From assembly GCA_949361645.1 (NCBI GenBank), contig OX442419.1, positions 6,286,714-6,350,713 of the forward strand: a DNA stretch of 64,000 nt, given 5' to 3'. Below the pieces are notes generated by a model that was not told the DNA's origin, searched no databases, and saw nothing but the letters and a program-made list of their open reading frames with translations. A program made the position numbers and the translations under genes. Shown here piece after piece: positions 1 through 15,700 of this stretch. Source of the stretch: Spongilla lacustris. Lineage: Eukaryota > Porifera > Demospongiae > Spongillida > Spongillidae. Position 1 is the stretch's first letter; the number at the start of each line of letters is the position of its first letter.

Positions 1-1639
1 GTGCTCATTGCTATACATGGAGTGAAGCTTTATGCTCATTGCTATACAAGGAGTGAAGCTTTATGTGCATTGCTATAGTTGGAGTGAACCTTATTCTCAT
101 TGCTACATATGGAGTGAGGCTATATGCTCATTCATTTACAAGCAGTGAAAATTTATGCTCATTGGTATACATGGTTTGAAGCGTAATGCTCGGAGTGGAG
201 CTTTATGCTCATTGCTATACATGGAGTGAAGTTTTGTGCTGATTGATATATATGTAGTGAAGCTTTATGCCCATTGCTATACATGGAGTTGATACATATG
301 GAGTGAAGGTATATGCTCATTGCTTCACATGAAGTGAAGCTTCATGCTCAATGCTATACATGGAGTGATGTTTTTTTGTTCATACCTATACATGGAGTGA
401 AGCTCTATGCTTAATGCTATACAAGGGGGAAAGCTTTATGCTCATTGCTATACATTGATCGAAGCTTTATGCTGAGTGTTATACAAGGAGTGAAGCTATA
501 TGCTCATTGTTATACATGGAGTGAAGCTTCATGCTCATACCTATACATGGATTGAAGCTTTTTGCTCATTGTTCTACATGAATTGAAGCTTTATGCTCAT
601 TGTTATACATTGTGTACAGCTTTACGCTCATTGTTATACATGGAGTGAAGCTTCATGCTCATTGCTAAGCATGGAGTGAAGCTTTACGCTCTATCCTGTA
701 CATGGAGTGAAGCTTTGTGCTCATTGCTATAAATGTAGTGAAGTAATGTGCTCATTGCTATACATGGAGTAAAGCTTTATACTCTATCCTATACAAGGAG
801 TGAAGCGATATGTTCATTGCTGTGCGTGGAGTGCAGCATTATGCTCATTTCTATACATAGAATGAAGCTTTATGCTCATTGCTATACAAGGAGTGAAGCT
901 ATGTGCTCATTGCTATACATGGAGTAAAGCTTAATGCTCATTGCTATACATGAAGAGAAGCGTTATGCTCATTGCTATACATGGAGTGAAGCTTTAGGCA
1001 CAATGCTATACATGGAGTGAAGCTTTATGCTCAATGCTTTACAAGGAGTGGAGCAATATGCTCATTGCTATACAAGGAGTGAAGCGGTATGTTCATTGTT
1101 GTACATAGAGTGAAGCATTATGCTCATTTCTATACATGGAATGTAGCTTTATGCTCATTGCTATACAAGGAGTGAAGCTATGTGGTCATTGCTATGCATG
1201 GAGTGAAGCTTTATGCTCATTACTATGCATGAAGTGAAGCGTTATGCTCATTGCTATAGATGGAGTGAGGCTTTAGGCTCAATGCTATACAAGGAATTAA
1301 GCTGTTTACTCATTGCTATACATGGAGTGAAGCTTTATGCTCATTACTATACATGGAGTGAAGCATTATGTTCAATGCGATACAAGGAGTGAAGCATTAT
1401 GCTCTTTGCTATACTTGGGGTGAAGTTTAATGGTCATTCCTATACATGGAGTGACGCTTTGCGCTCCTTGTTATACATTAAGTGAAGCTTTATGCTCATT
1501 GCTATACATGGAGTGAAGCTATATGCTCAATGCTACACAAGGAGTGAAGCTATATGCTCATTGCTATACAAGGAGTAAAGCTATATGTTCATTGCTGTAC
1601 ATTGAGTGAAGCTTTATGCTCATTTCTATACATGGAGTG

Positions 1640-3745
1640 AAGCTTCTTGCTCATTGCAATACTTGAAGTGAGGCGTTATTCTCATTACTATACATGGAGT
1701 GAAGCTTTAGGCTCAATGCTATACAAGGAGTGAAGCCACATGCTCAGTGCTATACATGTAGTGAAGCTTTAAACTAATTACTATACACGGAGTGAAGCTT
1801 TATGCCCATCGCTATAGTTGGAGTGAAGCTTTTTCTCATTGTTTCTCATGGAGTGAGGTTTTATGTTCATTCATTTATATGGAATGAAAACTTATGCTCG
1901 AGCTCATTGCTATACCTGGTATGAAGTGTAATGCTTATTGCTACACATGTAGTGAAGCTCTATGCTCATTGCTATACATGGAGTGAAGCTTTATGCCCAT
2001 TGCTATACATGGAGTGGATAAACATGGAGTGAAGCTATATGCTCGTTGCTTTACATGGAGTGAACCTTCATGCTCAATGCTCTACATGGAGTGATGCTTA
2101 ATGCTCATCCGTATACATCGGGTGAAGCTTAATGCTCAATGCGGTACAAGGGGGAAAGCTATATGCTCATTGCTAAACATGGATTGAAGCTTTATGCTCA
2201 TTGCTATACATGGAGCGAATCTTTTTGCTCATTGCTATCCATGGAATGAATCTTTATGCTCATAGCTATACATGGAGTGAAGCTTTCTGCTCATTGCTAC
2301 GCATGGAGTGAAGCTTTACGCTCAATTCTATACACTGAGTGAAACTTTGTGCTGATTGCTATAAATGGAATTAAGTTTTATGCTCATTACTATACATGGA
2401 GTGAGGCTTCATGATCATTGCTACACAAGGAGTGAGGCTGTTTGCTCGTTGCATTAAACGGACCGAAGTAGTACACTGATTGCTATACATGGAGTGAAGC
2501 TATATGACTAATATTATACATTTAGTGAAGCTATATGATCATTGCTATACATGGTGTAAAGCTATATACTCATTATAATACATGGAGTGAAGCTTTATGC
2601 TCAATGCTACGCATGGAGTGAAGCTATACGCTCTATGCTATACATGGAGTGAAGCTTTGTGCTCTTTGCTATACAATGAGTGAAGCGATATGTTCATCGC
2701 TTTACATGGAATGAAGCATTATGCTGTTTGCTATACATGGAGTGAAGCTTTATGCTCATTCCTTTATATGGAGTAACGTTTTGCGCTCATTGCTAAACAT
2801 GAAGTGAAGCTTTATGCTCATTGCTATACATGGAATGAAGCTTTATGCTCTATGCTTTACAAGGAATGAAGCTATATGCTCATTGCTATACAAGGAGTGA
2901 AGCTTGTTGCTCATTGCAATACATGAAGTGAAGCGTTATTCTCATTACTATACATGGAGTGAAGCTTTAGGCTCAATGCTATACACGGAGTGATGCTACA
3001 TGCTCATTGCTATACATGTAGTGAAGCTTTAAGCTAATTACTATACACGGAGTGAAGCTTTATGCCCATCGCTATAGTTGGAGTGAAGCTTTTTCTCATT
3101 GTTTCACATGGAGTGACGCTTTATGTTCATTCATTTATATGGAGTGAAAACTTATGCTCGAGCTCATTGCTATACCTGGTATGAAGTGTAATGCTTATTG
3201 CTACAAATGTTGTGAAGCTCTATGCTCATTGCTATATATGGAGTGAAGCTTTATGTCCATTGCTATACATGGAGTGGATACACATGGAGTGAAGCTATAT
3301 GCTCGTTGCTTTACATGGAGTGAATCTTCATGCTCAATGCTCTACATGGAGGGATGCTTAATGCTCATCCGTATACATCGGGTGAAGCTTTATGCTCAAT
3401 GCTTTACAAGGGGGAAAGCTATATGCTCATTGCTAAACATGGATTGAAGCTTTATGCTCATTGCTATACATGGAGCGAATCTTTTTGCTCATTGCTATCC
3501 ATGGAATGAATCTTTATGCTCATAGCTATACATGGAGTGAAGCTTTCTGCTCATTGCTACGCATGGAGTGAAGCTTTACGCTCAATTCTAAACACTGAGT
3601 AAAACTTTGTGCTGATTGCTACAAATGGAATTGAGTTTTATGCTCATTACTATACATGGAGTGAGGCTTCATGATCATTGCTACACAAGGAGTGAGGCTG
3701 TTTGCTCGTTGCATTAAACGGACCGAAGTAGTACACTCATTGCTA
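1640..3745 (+). repeat. Higher-order repeat of about 1,260 bp within the minisatellite
   Basis: Idiosyncratic variant units recur in the same order 1,260 bp apart. The run with TAAACTAATTACTATACACGG, the CGCTATAGTTGG variant, the insertion CTCGAGCTCATTGC and the odd unit GACCGAAGTAGTACAC occur at about 1,740-2,470 and again at about 3,000-3,730. More diverged or partial copies start near 5,330 and 8,200, and the GACCGAAGTAG-type unit reappears near 5,890 and (as AGCGAAGCAG) near 9,080. This means blocks of about 40 units were duplicated as a whole, as well as single 31-bp units. Confidence 0.88.
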
Positions 3746-6700
3746 CGCATGGAGTGAAGCTATACGCTATATGCTATACATGGAGTGAAGCTTTGTGCTC
3801 ATTCCTATACATGGAGTGACGTTTTGCGCTCATTGCTATACATGGAGAGAAGCTTTATGCTCATTTCTATACATGGAATGAAGCTTTACGCTCATTGCTT
3901 TACAAGGAGTGAAGCTATATACTCATTGCTATACAAGGAGTGAAGACTTTATTCTAATTAATTTACATGAAGTGAAAATGTATGCTCATTGCTATACCGC
4001 GTGTGAAGCGTAATGCTCATTGCTACACACGGTGTGAAGCTATATGCTCATTGCTAAACATGGAGTGAAGCTTTATGCGCATTGCTATACATGGAGTGGA
4101 TATACATGGAGTGAAGCTATATGCTCGTTGGTTGAAATGGAGTGAAGCTTCATACTCTATGCTATACATGGAGCGATGCTTTATGCTCATACCTATACAT
4201 CGAGTGAAGCTTTATCTCAATGCTATCCAAGGGAGAAATCTTAGTGCTCATTGCTATACATGGATTGAAGCTTTACGCTCTTTGTTATACATGAATAGAA
4301 GCTTTATGCTCATTTTTATACATGGTGTAACGCTTTATCCCCATTATTATACATGGCGTGAAGCTTTATGCTCATTGCTACGCATGGAGTGAAGCTTTAC
4401 GCTCTATCTTGTACATAGAGTGAAGCTTTGTGCTCATTGCTATAAATGGAGTGAAGTAAAATGCTCATTGCTATACATGGAGTGAAGCTTCATGCTCAAT
4501 CCTATACAAGGGGGAAAGTTTATGCTCATTGCTTTACATGGATTGAAGCTTTATGCTCATTTTTATACATGAATAGAAGCTTCATGCTCATTGTTATAAG
4601 TGGTGTAAAGCTTTATGCTCATTATTATGCATGAAGTGAAGCGTTATGCTCATTGCTACGCATGGAGTGAAGCTTTATGCTCAATCTTATACATGAAGTG
4701 AAGCTTTGTGCTCATTGCTATACATGGATTGAAGCTTTATGCTTAATGCTATACATGACGTGAAGCTTTATGCTCAATGCCATACAAGGAGTGAAGCTAT
4801 ATGCTCATTGCTATACGTGAAGTTAAGCTTTATGCTCAATGCTATACAAGGAGTGAAGCTATATCCTCATTGCTATACATCGAGTGAAGCGTTATGCTCA
4901 TTGCTATAAATGAAATGAAGCGTTATGCTCATTCCTATACATGGAGTGACGCTTTATGCTCAATGCTATATAGGGAGTGAAGCTATATGCTCATTGCTAT
5001 AGATGGAGTGATGCTTTATGCTCATTACTATACTTGGAGTGAAGCTTTATGTTTAATGCGATACAAGGTGTGAAGCATTATGCTCTTTGCTATACTTGGG
5101 GTGAAGTTTAATGGTCATTCCTATACATGGATTGACGCTTTGCGCTCCTTGTCATACATTAAGTGAAGCTTTATGCTCATTGCTATACATGGAGTGAAGC
5201 TGTATGCTCAATGGTACACAAGGAGTGAAGCTATATGCTCATTGCCATACAAGGAGTAAAGCTATATGTTCATTGCTGTACATTGAGTGAAACTTTATGC
5301 TCATTTCTATACATGGAGTGAAGCTTTTTGCTCATTGCAATACATGAAGTGAAGCGTTATTCTCATTACTATACATGGAATGAAGCTTTAGGCTCAATGC
5401 TATACAAGGAATGAAGCTACATGCTCATTGCTATACATGTAGTTAAGCTTTAAGCTAATTACTATACATGGAGTGAAGCTTTATGCCCATTGCTATACAT
5501 GGAGTGGATACACATGGAGTAAAGCTATATGCTCGTTGCTTTACATGGAGTGAATCTTCATGCTCAATGCTCTGCATGGAGTGATGCTTAATGCTCATCC
5601 GTATACATCGGGTGAAGCTTTATGCTCAATGCTTTACAAGGGGGAAAGCTATATGCTCATTGCTAAACATGGATTGAAGCTTTATGCTCATAGCTATACA
5701 TGGAGTGAAGCTTTCTGCTCATTGCTACGCATGGAGTGAAGCTTTACGCTCAATTCTATACATGGAGTGAAACTTTGTGCTGATTGCTATAAATGGAATT
5801 AGGTTTTATGCTCATTACTATACATGGAGTGAGGCTTCATGATCATTGCTACACAAGGAGTGAGGCTGTTTGCTCGTTGCATTAAACAGACCGAAGTAGT
5901 ACACTCATTGCTATACATGGAGTGAAGCTATTTCACTAATATTATACACTGAGTGAAGCTATATGATCATTGCTATACATAGTGTAAAGCTTTATGCTGA
6001 TTATAATACATGGAGTGAAGCTTTATGCTCAATGCTACGCACGGAGTGAAGCTATACGCTCTATGCTATAGATGGAGTGAAGCTTTGTGCTCTTTGCTAT
6101 ACAATGAGTGAAACGATATGTTCATCGCTTTACATGGAATGAAGCATTATGCTGTTTGCTATACATGGAGTGAAGCTATATGCTCATTCCTTTACATGGA
6201 GTGACGTTTTGCGCTCATTGCTATACATGGAGTGAAGCTTTATGCTCATTGCTATACATGGAATGAAGCTTTATGCTCTATGCTTTACAAGAAGTGAAGC
6301 TATATGCTCATTCATAGACAAGGAGTGAAGACTTTATGCTCATTAATGTACATAGAGTGAAAACTTATGCTCATTGCTATTCCGCGTGTGAAGCGTAATG
6401 CTCATTGCTACACACGGAGTGAAGCTTTATACTCATTGCTATACATGGAGTGAAGCTTTATGCTCATTGTTATACATGGAGTGAAGCTTTAGGCGCATTG
6501 CTATACATGGAGTGGATATACATGGAGTGAAGCTATATGCTCGTTGGTTGAAATGGAGTGAAGCTTCACACTCATTGCTATACATGGAGTGATGCTTTAT
6601 GCTAATACCTATACATCGAGAGAAGCTTTATCTCAATGCTATTCAAGGGGGAAAGCTTTATGCTCATTGCTATACATGGATTGAAGCTTTACGCTCTTGG

Positions 6701-9700
6701 TTATACATGAATTGACGCATTATGCTCAATGCTATTCATGGTGTTAAGGTTCATGCTCAATATTATACATGGATTGAAGCTTTATGCTCATTGCTATGCA
6801 TGGAGTGATGCATTACGTTCAATCCTATACATGGAGTGAGGCTTTGTGCTCATAGCTATAAATGGAGTGAAATTATATGCTCTTTACTGTACATGGAGTG
6901 AAGCTTTATGATCATTGCTACACAAGGAGTGAGGCTATTCATTCGTTGCTTTAAAAGGAGTTATATAATACACTCATTGCTATACATGGAGTGAAGCTAT
7001 ATACTCCATATTATACAAGGAGTGAAGCTATGTGCTCATTGCTTTTTGCTATACATGGAGTGAAGCTTTATGCTCATACCTATACAAGGGGGAAAGTTTA
7101 TGCTCAATGCTTTATATGGATTGAAGCTTTATGCTCATTTTTACTCATGAATAGCTCACATGGTGTAAAGCTTTTTGCTAATTATTATATATGAAGTGAA
7201 GCTTTATGCTCATTGCTATGCATGGAGTGAAGCTTTATGCTCAATCCTATACATGAAGTGAAGCTTTGTGCTCATTGCTATGCATGGAGCAAAGCTTTAT
7301 GCTCATTGCTATACGTGTAGTGAAGCTTTATGCTCAATGCCATGCAAGGAGTGAAGCTATATGCACATTGCTATACGTGGAGTTAAGCTTTATGCTCAAT
7401 GCTATACAAGGAGTGAAGCTATATGCTCATTGCTATACATGGAGTGATGCTTTATGCTCATTACTATACATGGAGTGAAGCTTTATGTTTAATGCGATAC
7501 AAAGAGTGAAGTATTATGCTCTTTGCTATACTTGGGGTGAAGTTTTATGGTCATTCCTATACATGGAGTGACGCTTTGCGCTGATTCTTATACATGAAGT
7601 GAAGCTTTATGCTCATTGCTATACATGGAGTGAAGCTGTATGCTCAATGCTACACAAGGAGTGAAGCTTTATGCTCAATGCCATGCAAGGAGTGAAGCTA
7701 TGTGCTCATTGCTATACGTGGAGTTTTGCTTTATGCTCAATGCTATACAAGGAGTGAAGCTATTTTCTCATTCCTATACATCGAGTGAAGCTTTATGCTC
7801 ATTGCTATAAATGAAATGAAGCGTTATGCTCATTCCTATACATGGAGTGAAGCTTTATGCTCAATGCTTTACGAGGAGTGAAGCTATATGCTCATTGCTA
7901 TACATGGAGTGATGCTTTATGCTCATTACTATACATGGAGTGAAGCTTTATGTTTAATGCGATACAAAGAGTGAAGTATTATGCTCTTTGCTATACATGG
8001 GGTGAAGTTTTATGGTCATTCCTATACATGAAGAGAAGCTTTATGCTCATTGCTATACAAGGAGTGATGCTGTATGCTCAATGCTACACAAGGAGTGAAG
8101 CTATATGCTCATTACTATACAAGGAGTGAAGCTATATGTTCATTGCTGTACATTGAGTTAAGCATTATGCTATACATGGAGTGAAGCTTTATGCTCATTG
8201 CTATACATGAAGTGAAGCGCTACTCTCATTACTATACATGGAGTGATGCTTTAGGCTCAATGCTATACAAGGAGTGAAGTTACATGCTCATTTCTATACA
8301 TGTAGTGAAGCTTTAACCCAATTACTATAAACAGAGTGAAGCTATATGCCCATCGCTATAGTTGGAGTGAAGCTTTTTCTCATTGTTTGACATGGCGTGA
8401 GGCTTTATGTTCATTCATTTATATGGAGTGAAAACTTATGCTCGAGCTCATTGCTATGGTTGGTATGAAGTGTAATGCTTATTGCTACACATTTAGTGAA
8501 GCTCTATGCTCATTATTGCTATACATGGAGTGAAGCTCTATGCTCATTGCTATACATGGAGTGAAGCTTTATGATCATTGCTATACATGGAGTGAAGCTT
8601 TATGCCCATTGCTATACTTGGAGTGGATACACATGGAGTGAAGCTATATGCTCGTTGCTTTACATGGTATGAAACTTCGTGCTCAATGCTCTACATTGAG
8701 TGATGCTTAATGCTCATACCTATACATCGGGTGAAGCTTTATGCTCAATGCTTTACAAGGGGGAAAGCTATATGCTCATTACTAAACATGGATTGAAGCT
8801 TTATGCTCATTGCTATATATGGAGCGAATCTTTATGCTTATTTCTATTCATGGAATGTAGCTTTATGCTTTTAGCTATACATGGAGTGAAGCTTTATGCT
8901 CATTGCTACGCATGGAGTGAAGCTTTACGCTCAATTCTTTACACGGAGTGAAGCTTTGTGCTCATTGCTATAAATGGAGTTAAGTTTTATGCTCATTACT
9001 ATACATCGAGTGAGGCTTCACGATCATTGCTACACAGTGAGTGAGGCTGTCTGCTCATTGCTTTAAACGGAGCGAAGCAGTACACTCTTTGCTATAAATG
9101 GAGTGAAGCTATATGACTAGTATTATACAAGAAGTGAAGCTATATGCTCATTGGTATACATGGTGAAAAGCTTTATGCTCATTATAATACATGGAGTGAA
9201 GCTTTATACTCAATGCTACGCATGGAGTGAGGCTATACGCTCTATGCTATACATGGAGTGAAGCTTCGTGCTCCTTGCTATACAAGGAGTGAAGCGATAT
9301 GTTCGTCGCTTTACATGGAATGAAGCATTATGCTCGTTGCTTTACATGGAGTGAAGCTTTATTCTCATTCCTATACATGGAGTGACGTTTTGCGCTGATT
9401 GCTATACATGGAGTGAAGCTTTATGCTCATTGCTATACATGGAATGAAGCTTTCTGCTCAATTCTTTACAAGGAGTGAAGCTATATGCTCATACCTATAC
9501 ATCGAGTGAAGCTTTATCTCAATGCTATCCAAGGGGGAAAGCTATATGCTTAATGCTATACTTGGATTGAAGCTTTACACTCTTTGTTATACATGAATTG
9601 ACGCATTATGCTCAATGCTATACATTGTTTAAAGCTTCATGCTCAATATTATACATGGATTGAAGCTTTTTGTTCATTCCTACGCATGGAGTGAAGCTTT

Positions 9701-12700
9701 ACACTCAATCCTATACATGGAGTGAGGCTTTGTGCTCTAAGCTTTAAATGGAGTGAAATTATATGCTCTTTACTATACATGAAGTGAAGCTTTATGATCA
9801 CTGCTACACACGGAGTGAGGCTATTTATTCGTTGCTGTAAATGGAGTGAAGTAATACACTCATTCCTATACATGGAGTGAAGCTATATGCTCCATGTTAT
9901 ACAAGGAGTGAAGCTATATGCTCATTGCTCATTGCTATACATGGAGTGAAGCTTTATGCTCATACCTACACATGGAGTGAAGCTTTATGGTCAATGCTAT
10001 ACAAGGGGGAAGGTTTATTCTCATTGTTTTACATGGATTGAAGCTTTAGGCTCATTTTTATACATGAATAGAAGCTTTATGCTCACATGGAGTGATGCTT
10101 TATGTCCATTGCTATGCATGGAGTTGACACACATCGAGTGAAGTTCGTTGCTTTACATGGAGTGAAGCTTCATGCTCAATGGTACACATGGAGTGATGCT
10201 TTATGCTCATGCCTATACATGGAGTGAAGCTTTTCGCTCAATGCTATACAAGGGGGAAAGTTTATGCTCATTGCTATAATGGATTGAAGCTTTATGCTCA
10301 ATATTATTCATGAATTTAAGCTTTATGCTCATTTCTGTACATGGAGTGTAGCTTTATGCCCATTGCTATACACACATGGAGTGAAGCTATATACTTAATG
10401 CTATACATGGAGTGAAGAAAGATGCTCAAAGCTATAGAAGGAGTGAAGCTATATGCTCATTGCTATACATGGAGAGAAGCATTATGCTCGTTACTATACA
10501 TGGAGTGAAGCTTTATGCCCATTGCTATACTTGGAGGGAAGCATTCTCTCATTGTTACACATGGAGTGAGGCTTTATGCACAATCATTTATATGGAGTGA
10601 AAATTGATGCTCATTGCTATACCTGGTGTGAAACTTAATGCTCATACCTATACATAGAGTGAAGCTTTATGCTCATTTTTATACATGAATTGAAGCTTTA
10701 TGCTCATTTTTATGCGTGAATTGAAGCTTTATGCTCATTGTTGTACATTGTGTAAAGCTTTATGCTCATTATTATACATGGAGTAAAGCTTAATGCTCAT
10801 TGCTACGCATGGAGTTGAGCTTTACGCTCTATCCTCTACATGGAGAGAAGCTTTGTGCTCATTGCTATAAATGGAGAGAAGTAATATGCTCATTGCTATA
10901 CAAAGAGTGAAGCTATATGCTCAATCCTATGCAAGGAGTGAAGCGATATGTTCATTGCTGTACATGGAGTGATGCATTGTGCTCATTTCTATACATGGAT
11001 TGAAGCTTTATGCTCATTGCTATTCAAGGAGTGAAGCTATGTTCTCATTACTATACATGGAGTGAAGCTTTATGCTCATTGGTATGCATGAAGTTAAGCG
11101 TTATGCTCATTGCTATACATGGAGTGAAGCTTTAGGCTCAATTATATACAAGGAGTGAAGCTATATGCTTATTGCTATAAATGTAGTGAAGCTTTAAGCT
11201 CATTACGATACATGGAGTGACGCATTAAGCCCATTGCTATAGTTGAAGTGAAGCTTTTTCTCATTGTTACACATGGAGTGAGGCTTTATGCTCATTAATT
11301 TACATGGAGTGCAGCTTAATGCTCATTGCTATACATTTAGTGAAGCTTTATGCGCATTACAATACATGGAGTGGATATACATGGAGTGAAGCGTTTTGCC
11401 CATTGCAATAAATGGAGTGATACTTTTTCTCATAGTTACACATGGAGTTAAGCTTTATGCTCAATCATTCACATGGAGTGAAAATTTATGCCCATTGCTA
11501 TACCTAGTGTGAAGCGTAATGCTCGGAGTGAAGCTGTATGCTCATTGCTATACATGGAGTGAAGTTTTATGTGCATTACTATACATGGAGTAAAGCTTTG
11601 TGCTCAATGCTATACAAGGGGGAAAGTCTATGCACATTGCTATACATCGAGTGAAGTTATATGCTCTATCCTATATAGGGAGTGAAGCGTTGTGCTCATT
11701 GCTATAAATGGACTGAAGTAATATGCTCAATGCTATTCATGGAGTGAAGCTTAATGCTCATTCCTATACATGAAGTGAAGCTTTGTGCTCTTTGTTATAC
11801 ATGGAGTGAAGCTTTATGCTCATTGCGAAACATGGAGTAAAGCATTTTTCTCTTTGCTATACAAGGAGTGAAGCAATATGCTCATTGCGACACATCGAGT
11901 GAAGCCTTATCCTCATTGCTATACATGAAATGAAGCGTCATGCTCATTGCTATACATGGAGTGATGCTTTATGCTCAGTACTATACATGGAGTGAAGCTT
12001 CATGTTTAATGCAATACAAAGAGTGAAGTATTATGCTCATTGCTATACATGGGGTGAAGTTTTATGGTCATTCCTATGCATGGAGTGAAGCTCTGCGCTT
12101 ATTGTTATACATTGAGTGAAGCTTTATGCTCATTGCTATACATGGATTGAAGCTTTATGCTCATTGTTGTACATGAATTGACGCATTATGCTCATTGCTA
12201 TACATGGTGTAAAGCTTCATGCTCAATATTATACATGGATTGAAGCTTTATGCTCATTGCTACACATGGAGTGAAGCTTTACGCTCAATCCAATACATGG
12301 AGTGAGGCTTTGTGCTCATTGCTATAAATGGAGTGAAACTATATGCTCAATGCTATTGATGGAGTGAAGCTTAATGCTCAGTCCTATACATGAAGTGAAG
12401 CTTTGTGCTCATTGCTATACATGGAGTGAAGCTTTATGCTCATTGCAAAACATGGAGTGAAGCTTTATTCTCTACGCTATACAAGGAGTGAAGCAATATG
12501 CTCATTGCTACACATCGAGTGAAGCTTTATGCTCATTGATATGCATGAAATGAAGCGTCATGCTCATTGCTATACATGGAGTGATGCTTTATGCTCATTA
12601 CTATACATGGAGTGAAGCTTCATGTTTAATGCAGTACAAAGAGTGAAGTATTATGCTCATTGCTATACATGAGTTGAAGTTTTATGGTCATTCCTATACA

Positions 12701-15700
12701 TGGAATGAAGCTTTGCGCTCATTATTATACATTGAGTGAAGCTTTATGCTCATTGCTATACATGGATTGAAGCTTTATACTCATTGTTGTACAAGAATTG
12801 ACACATTATGCTCATTGCTATGCATGGTGTAAAGCTTCATGCTCAATATTATACATGGATTGAAGCCTTATGCTCATTGCTACGCATGGAGTGAAGCTTT
12901 ACGCTCAATCCAATACTTGGAGTGAGACTTTGTGCTCATTGCTATAAATGGAGTGTAATTATATGCTCTTTATTATACATGGAGTGAAGCTTTATAATCA
13001 TTGCCACACAAGGAGTGAGGCTATTTATTCGTTGCTTTAAACGGAGTGAAGAAATACACTCATAGCTATACATGGAGTTAAGCTATATGCTCCAGGTTAT
13101 ACAATGATTGAAGCTATATGGTCATTGCTATATATGGAGTGATGCTTTATGCCTATACCTATACATGGAGTTAAGCTTTATGCTCAATGCTATACATGGA
13201 GTTGATAAACATGGAGTGAAGCTATATGCTCTATCCTATACATGGAGTGAACCTTTGTGCTCATTGCTATAAATGGAGTGAAGTGAAATGCTCATTGCTA
13301 TACATGGAGTGAAGCTTTATGCTCAATCTTATACAAGGAGTGAAGCGATATGTTCATTGCTGTACATAGAGTGAAGCATGATGCTCATTTCTATACATGC
13401 AGTGAAGCGTTATGCTCATTCCTATACAAGGAGTGAAGCTATGTGCTCATTGCTATACATGGAGTGAAGCTTTATGCTCATTGCTATACATGAAGTGAAG
13501 CGTTATGCTCATTGCTATACATGGAGTGAAGCTTTAGGCTCAATGCTATATAAGGAGTGAAGCTATATACTCATTGCTATACATGTAGTGAAGCTTTCAG
13601 CTCATCACTATACATGGAGTGAAGCTTTATGCCCATTGCTATAGTTGGAGTGAAGCTTTTTCTCATTGTTACACATGGAGTGGAGCTTTATGCTCATTCA
13701 TTTACATGGAGTGAAATTATATGCTCTCTGCTACGCATTGAGTTACGCTCTATCCTGTACGTGGAGTGAAGCTTTGTGCTCATTGCTATAAATGGAGTGA
13801 AGTAATATGCTCATTGCTATACATGGAGTGAAGCTTAAAGCTCAATCCTATACATGGAGTGAAGCTTTGTGCTCATTGCTATAAATGGAATGAAGCATTA
13901 TGCTCATTTCTATACATGGAGTGAAGCTTTAGGCTCAATGCTATACAAGGAGTGAAGCTATATGCTCATTGCTATACATGTAGTGAAGCTTTAAACTCAT
14001 TACTATACATGGAGTGAAGCATTATGCTCATTTCTATACATGGAGTGAAGCTTTATGCTCAATACTATACAAGGAGTGAAGCTATGTGCTCATTGCTATA
14101 CATGGAGTTAAGCTTTATGCTCATTGCTACACATGAAGTGAAGCGTTCTGCTCATTGCTATACATGGATTGAAGCTTTAGGCTCAATGTTATACGAGGAG
14201 TGAAGCTATATGCTCATTGCTATACATGTAGTGAAGCTTTAATCTCTTTGCTACACATGGAGTGAAGCTTTATGCCCATTGCTATAGTTGGAGTGAAGCC
14301 TTTTCTCATTGTTACACATGGAGTGAGGCTTTATGCTCATCCATTTACATGGAGTGACAATTTATGCTCATTGCTATACCTGGTGTGAAGCGTAATGCTC
14401 GGAGTGAAGCTTTATGCTCATTGCTCTACATGGAGTGAAGCTTTATGCTCAATGCTATACTAGGGGGAAAGTTTATGCTCATTGCTATACATGGATTGAA
14501 GCTTTATGCTCAATGTTATACATGAATTGAAGCTTTGTGCTTATTGCTAACAAGGAGTGAAGCTTTATGCCCATTGCTATACAGGGCGTTGATACACATG
14601 GAGTGAAGCTACATGCTTAATGCTATACTTGGAGTGAAGCTTTATACTCAATGCTATACAAGGAGTGAAGCTATAAGCTCATTGCTATACATGGAGAGAA
14701 GCATTATGCTCGTTACTATACATGGAGTGAAGCTTTATGCCCATTGCTATACTTAGAGAGAAGATTTTCTCATTGTTACACATGGAGTGAGGCTTTATGC
14801 TCATTGCTATAAATGAAATGAAGCATTATGTTCATTACTATACATGGAGTGAAGCTTTATGCTAAATGCTATACAAGTAGTGAAACTATATGCTCATTGC
14901 TATACATGGAGTAATGCTTTATGCTCATTACTATACATGGAGTGAAGCTTTATGTTTAATGCGATACAAGGAGTCAACTATTATGCTCATTCATTTACAT
15001 GGAGTGAAAATTTATGCTCATTTACATGGAGTGAAAATTTATGCTCATTGCTATACCTAGTGTAACGCGTAAAACTCGGAGTGAAGCTTAATGATAATTG
15101 CTATATATGTAACACATTGAGCTTCATGCTCAATGCTATGCATGGAGTGATGCTTAATGCTCATTGCTATACATGGAGTGAAGCTTTATGCTCATTGCAA
15201 TACAAAGAGTGAAGCTATGTGCTCATTGCTATACATGGAGTGAAGCGTTATGCTCATTGCTATACATGGAGTGAAGCTTTAGGCTCAATGTTATACAAGG
15301 AGTGAAGCTATATGCTCATTTATACACATGTAGTGAAGCATTAAGCTCATTACTATGCATCGAGTGAAGCTGTATGTATATTGCTATAGTTGGAGTGAAG
15401 CTTTTTCTCATTGTTACACATGGAGTTAGACTTTATGCTCATTCATTTACATGGAGTGAAAATTTTATGCTCATTGCTATACTTGGTGTGAAGCGTAATG
15501 CTAGGAGTGAAGAAGCTTTATGCCTATTGCAATACATGGAATGATGCTTTATGCTCATACCTATACATGGAGTGAAGCTTTATGCTCAATGCTATACAAG
15601 GGGGAAAGTTTATGCACATTGCTAAACATGGAGTGAAGCTTTACTCACTATCCCATACATGGAGTGAAGCTTTGTGCTCTTTGCTTTAAATGGAGTGAAG

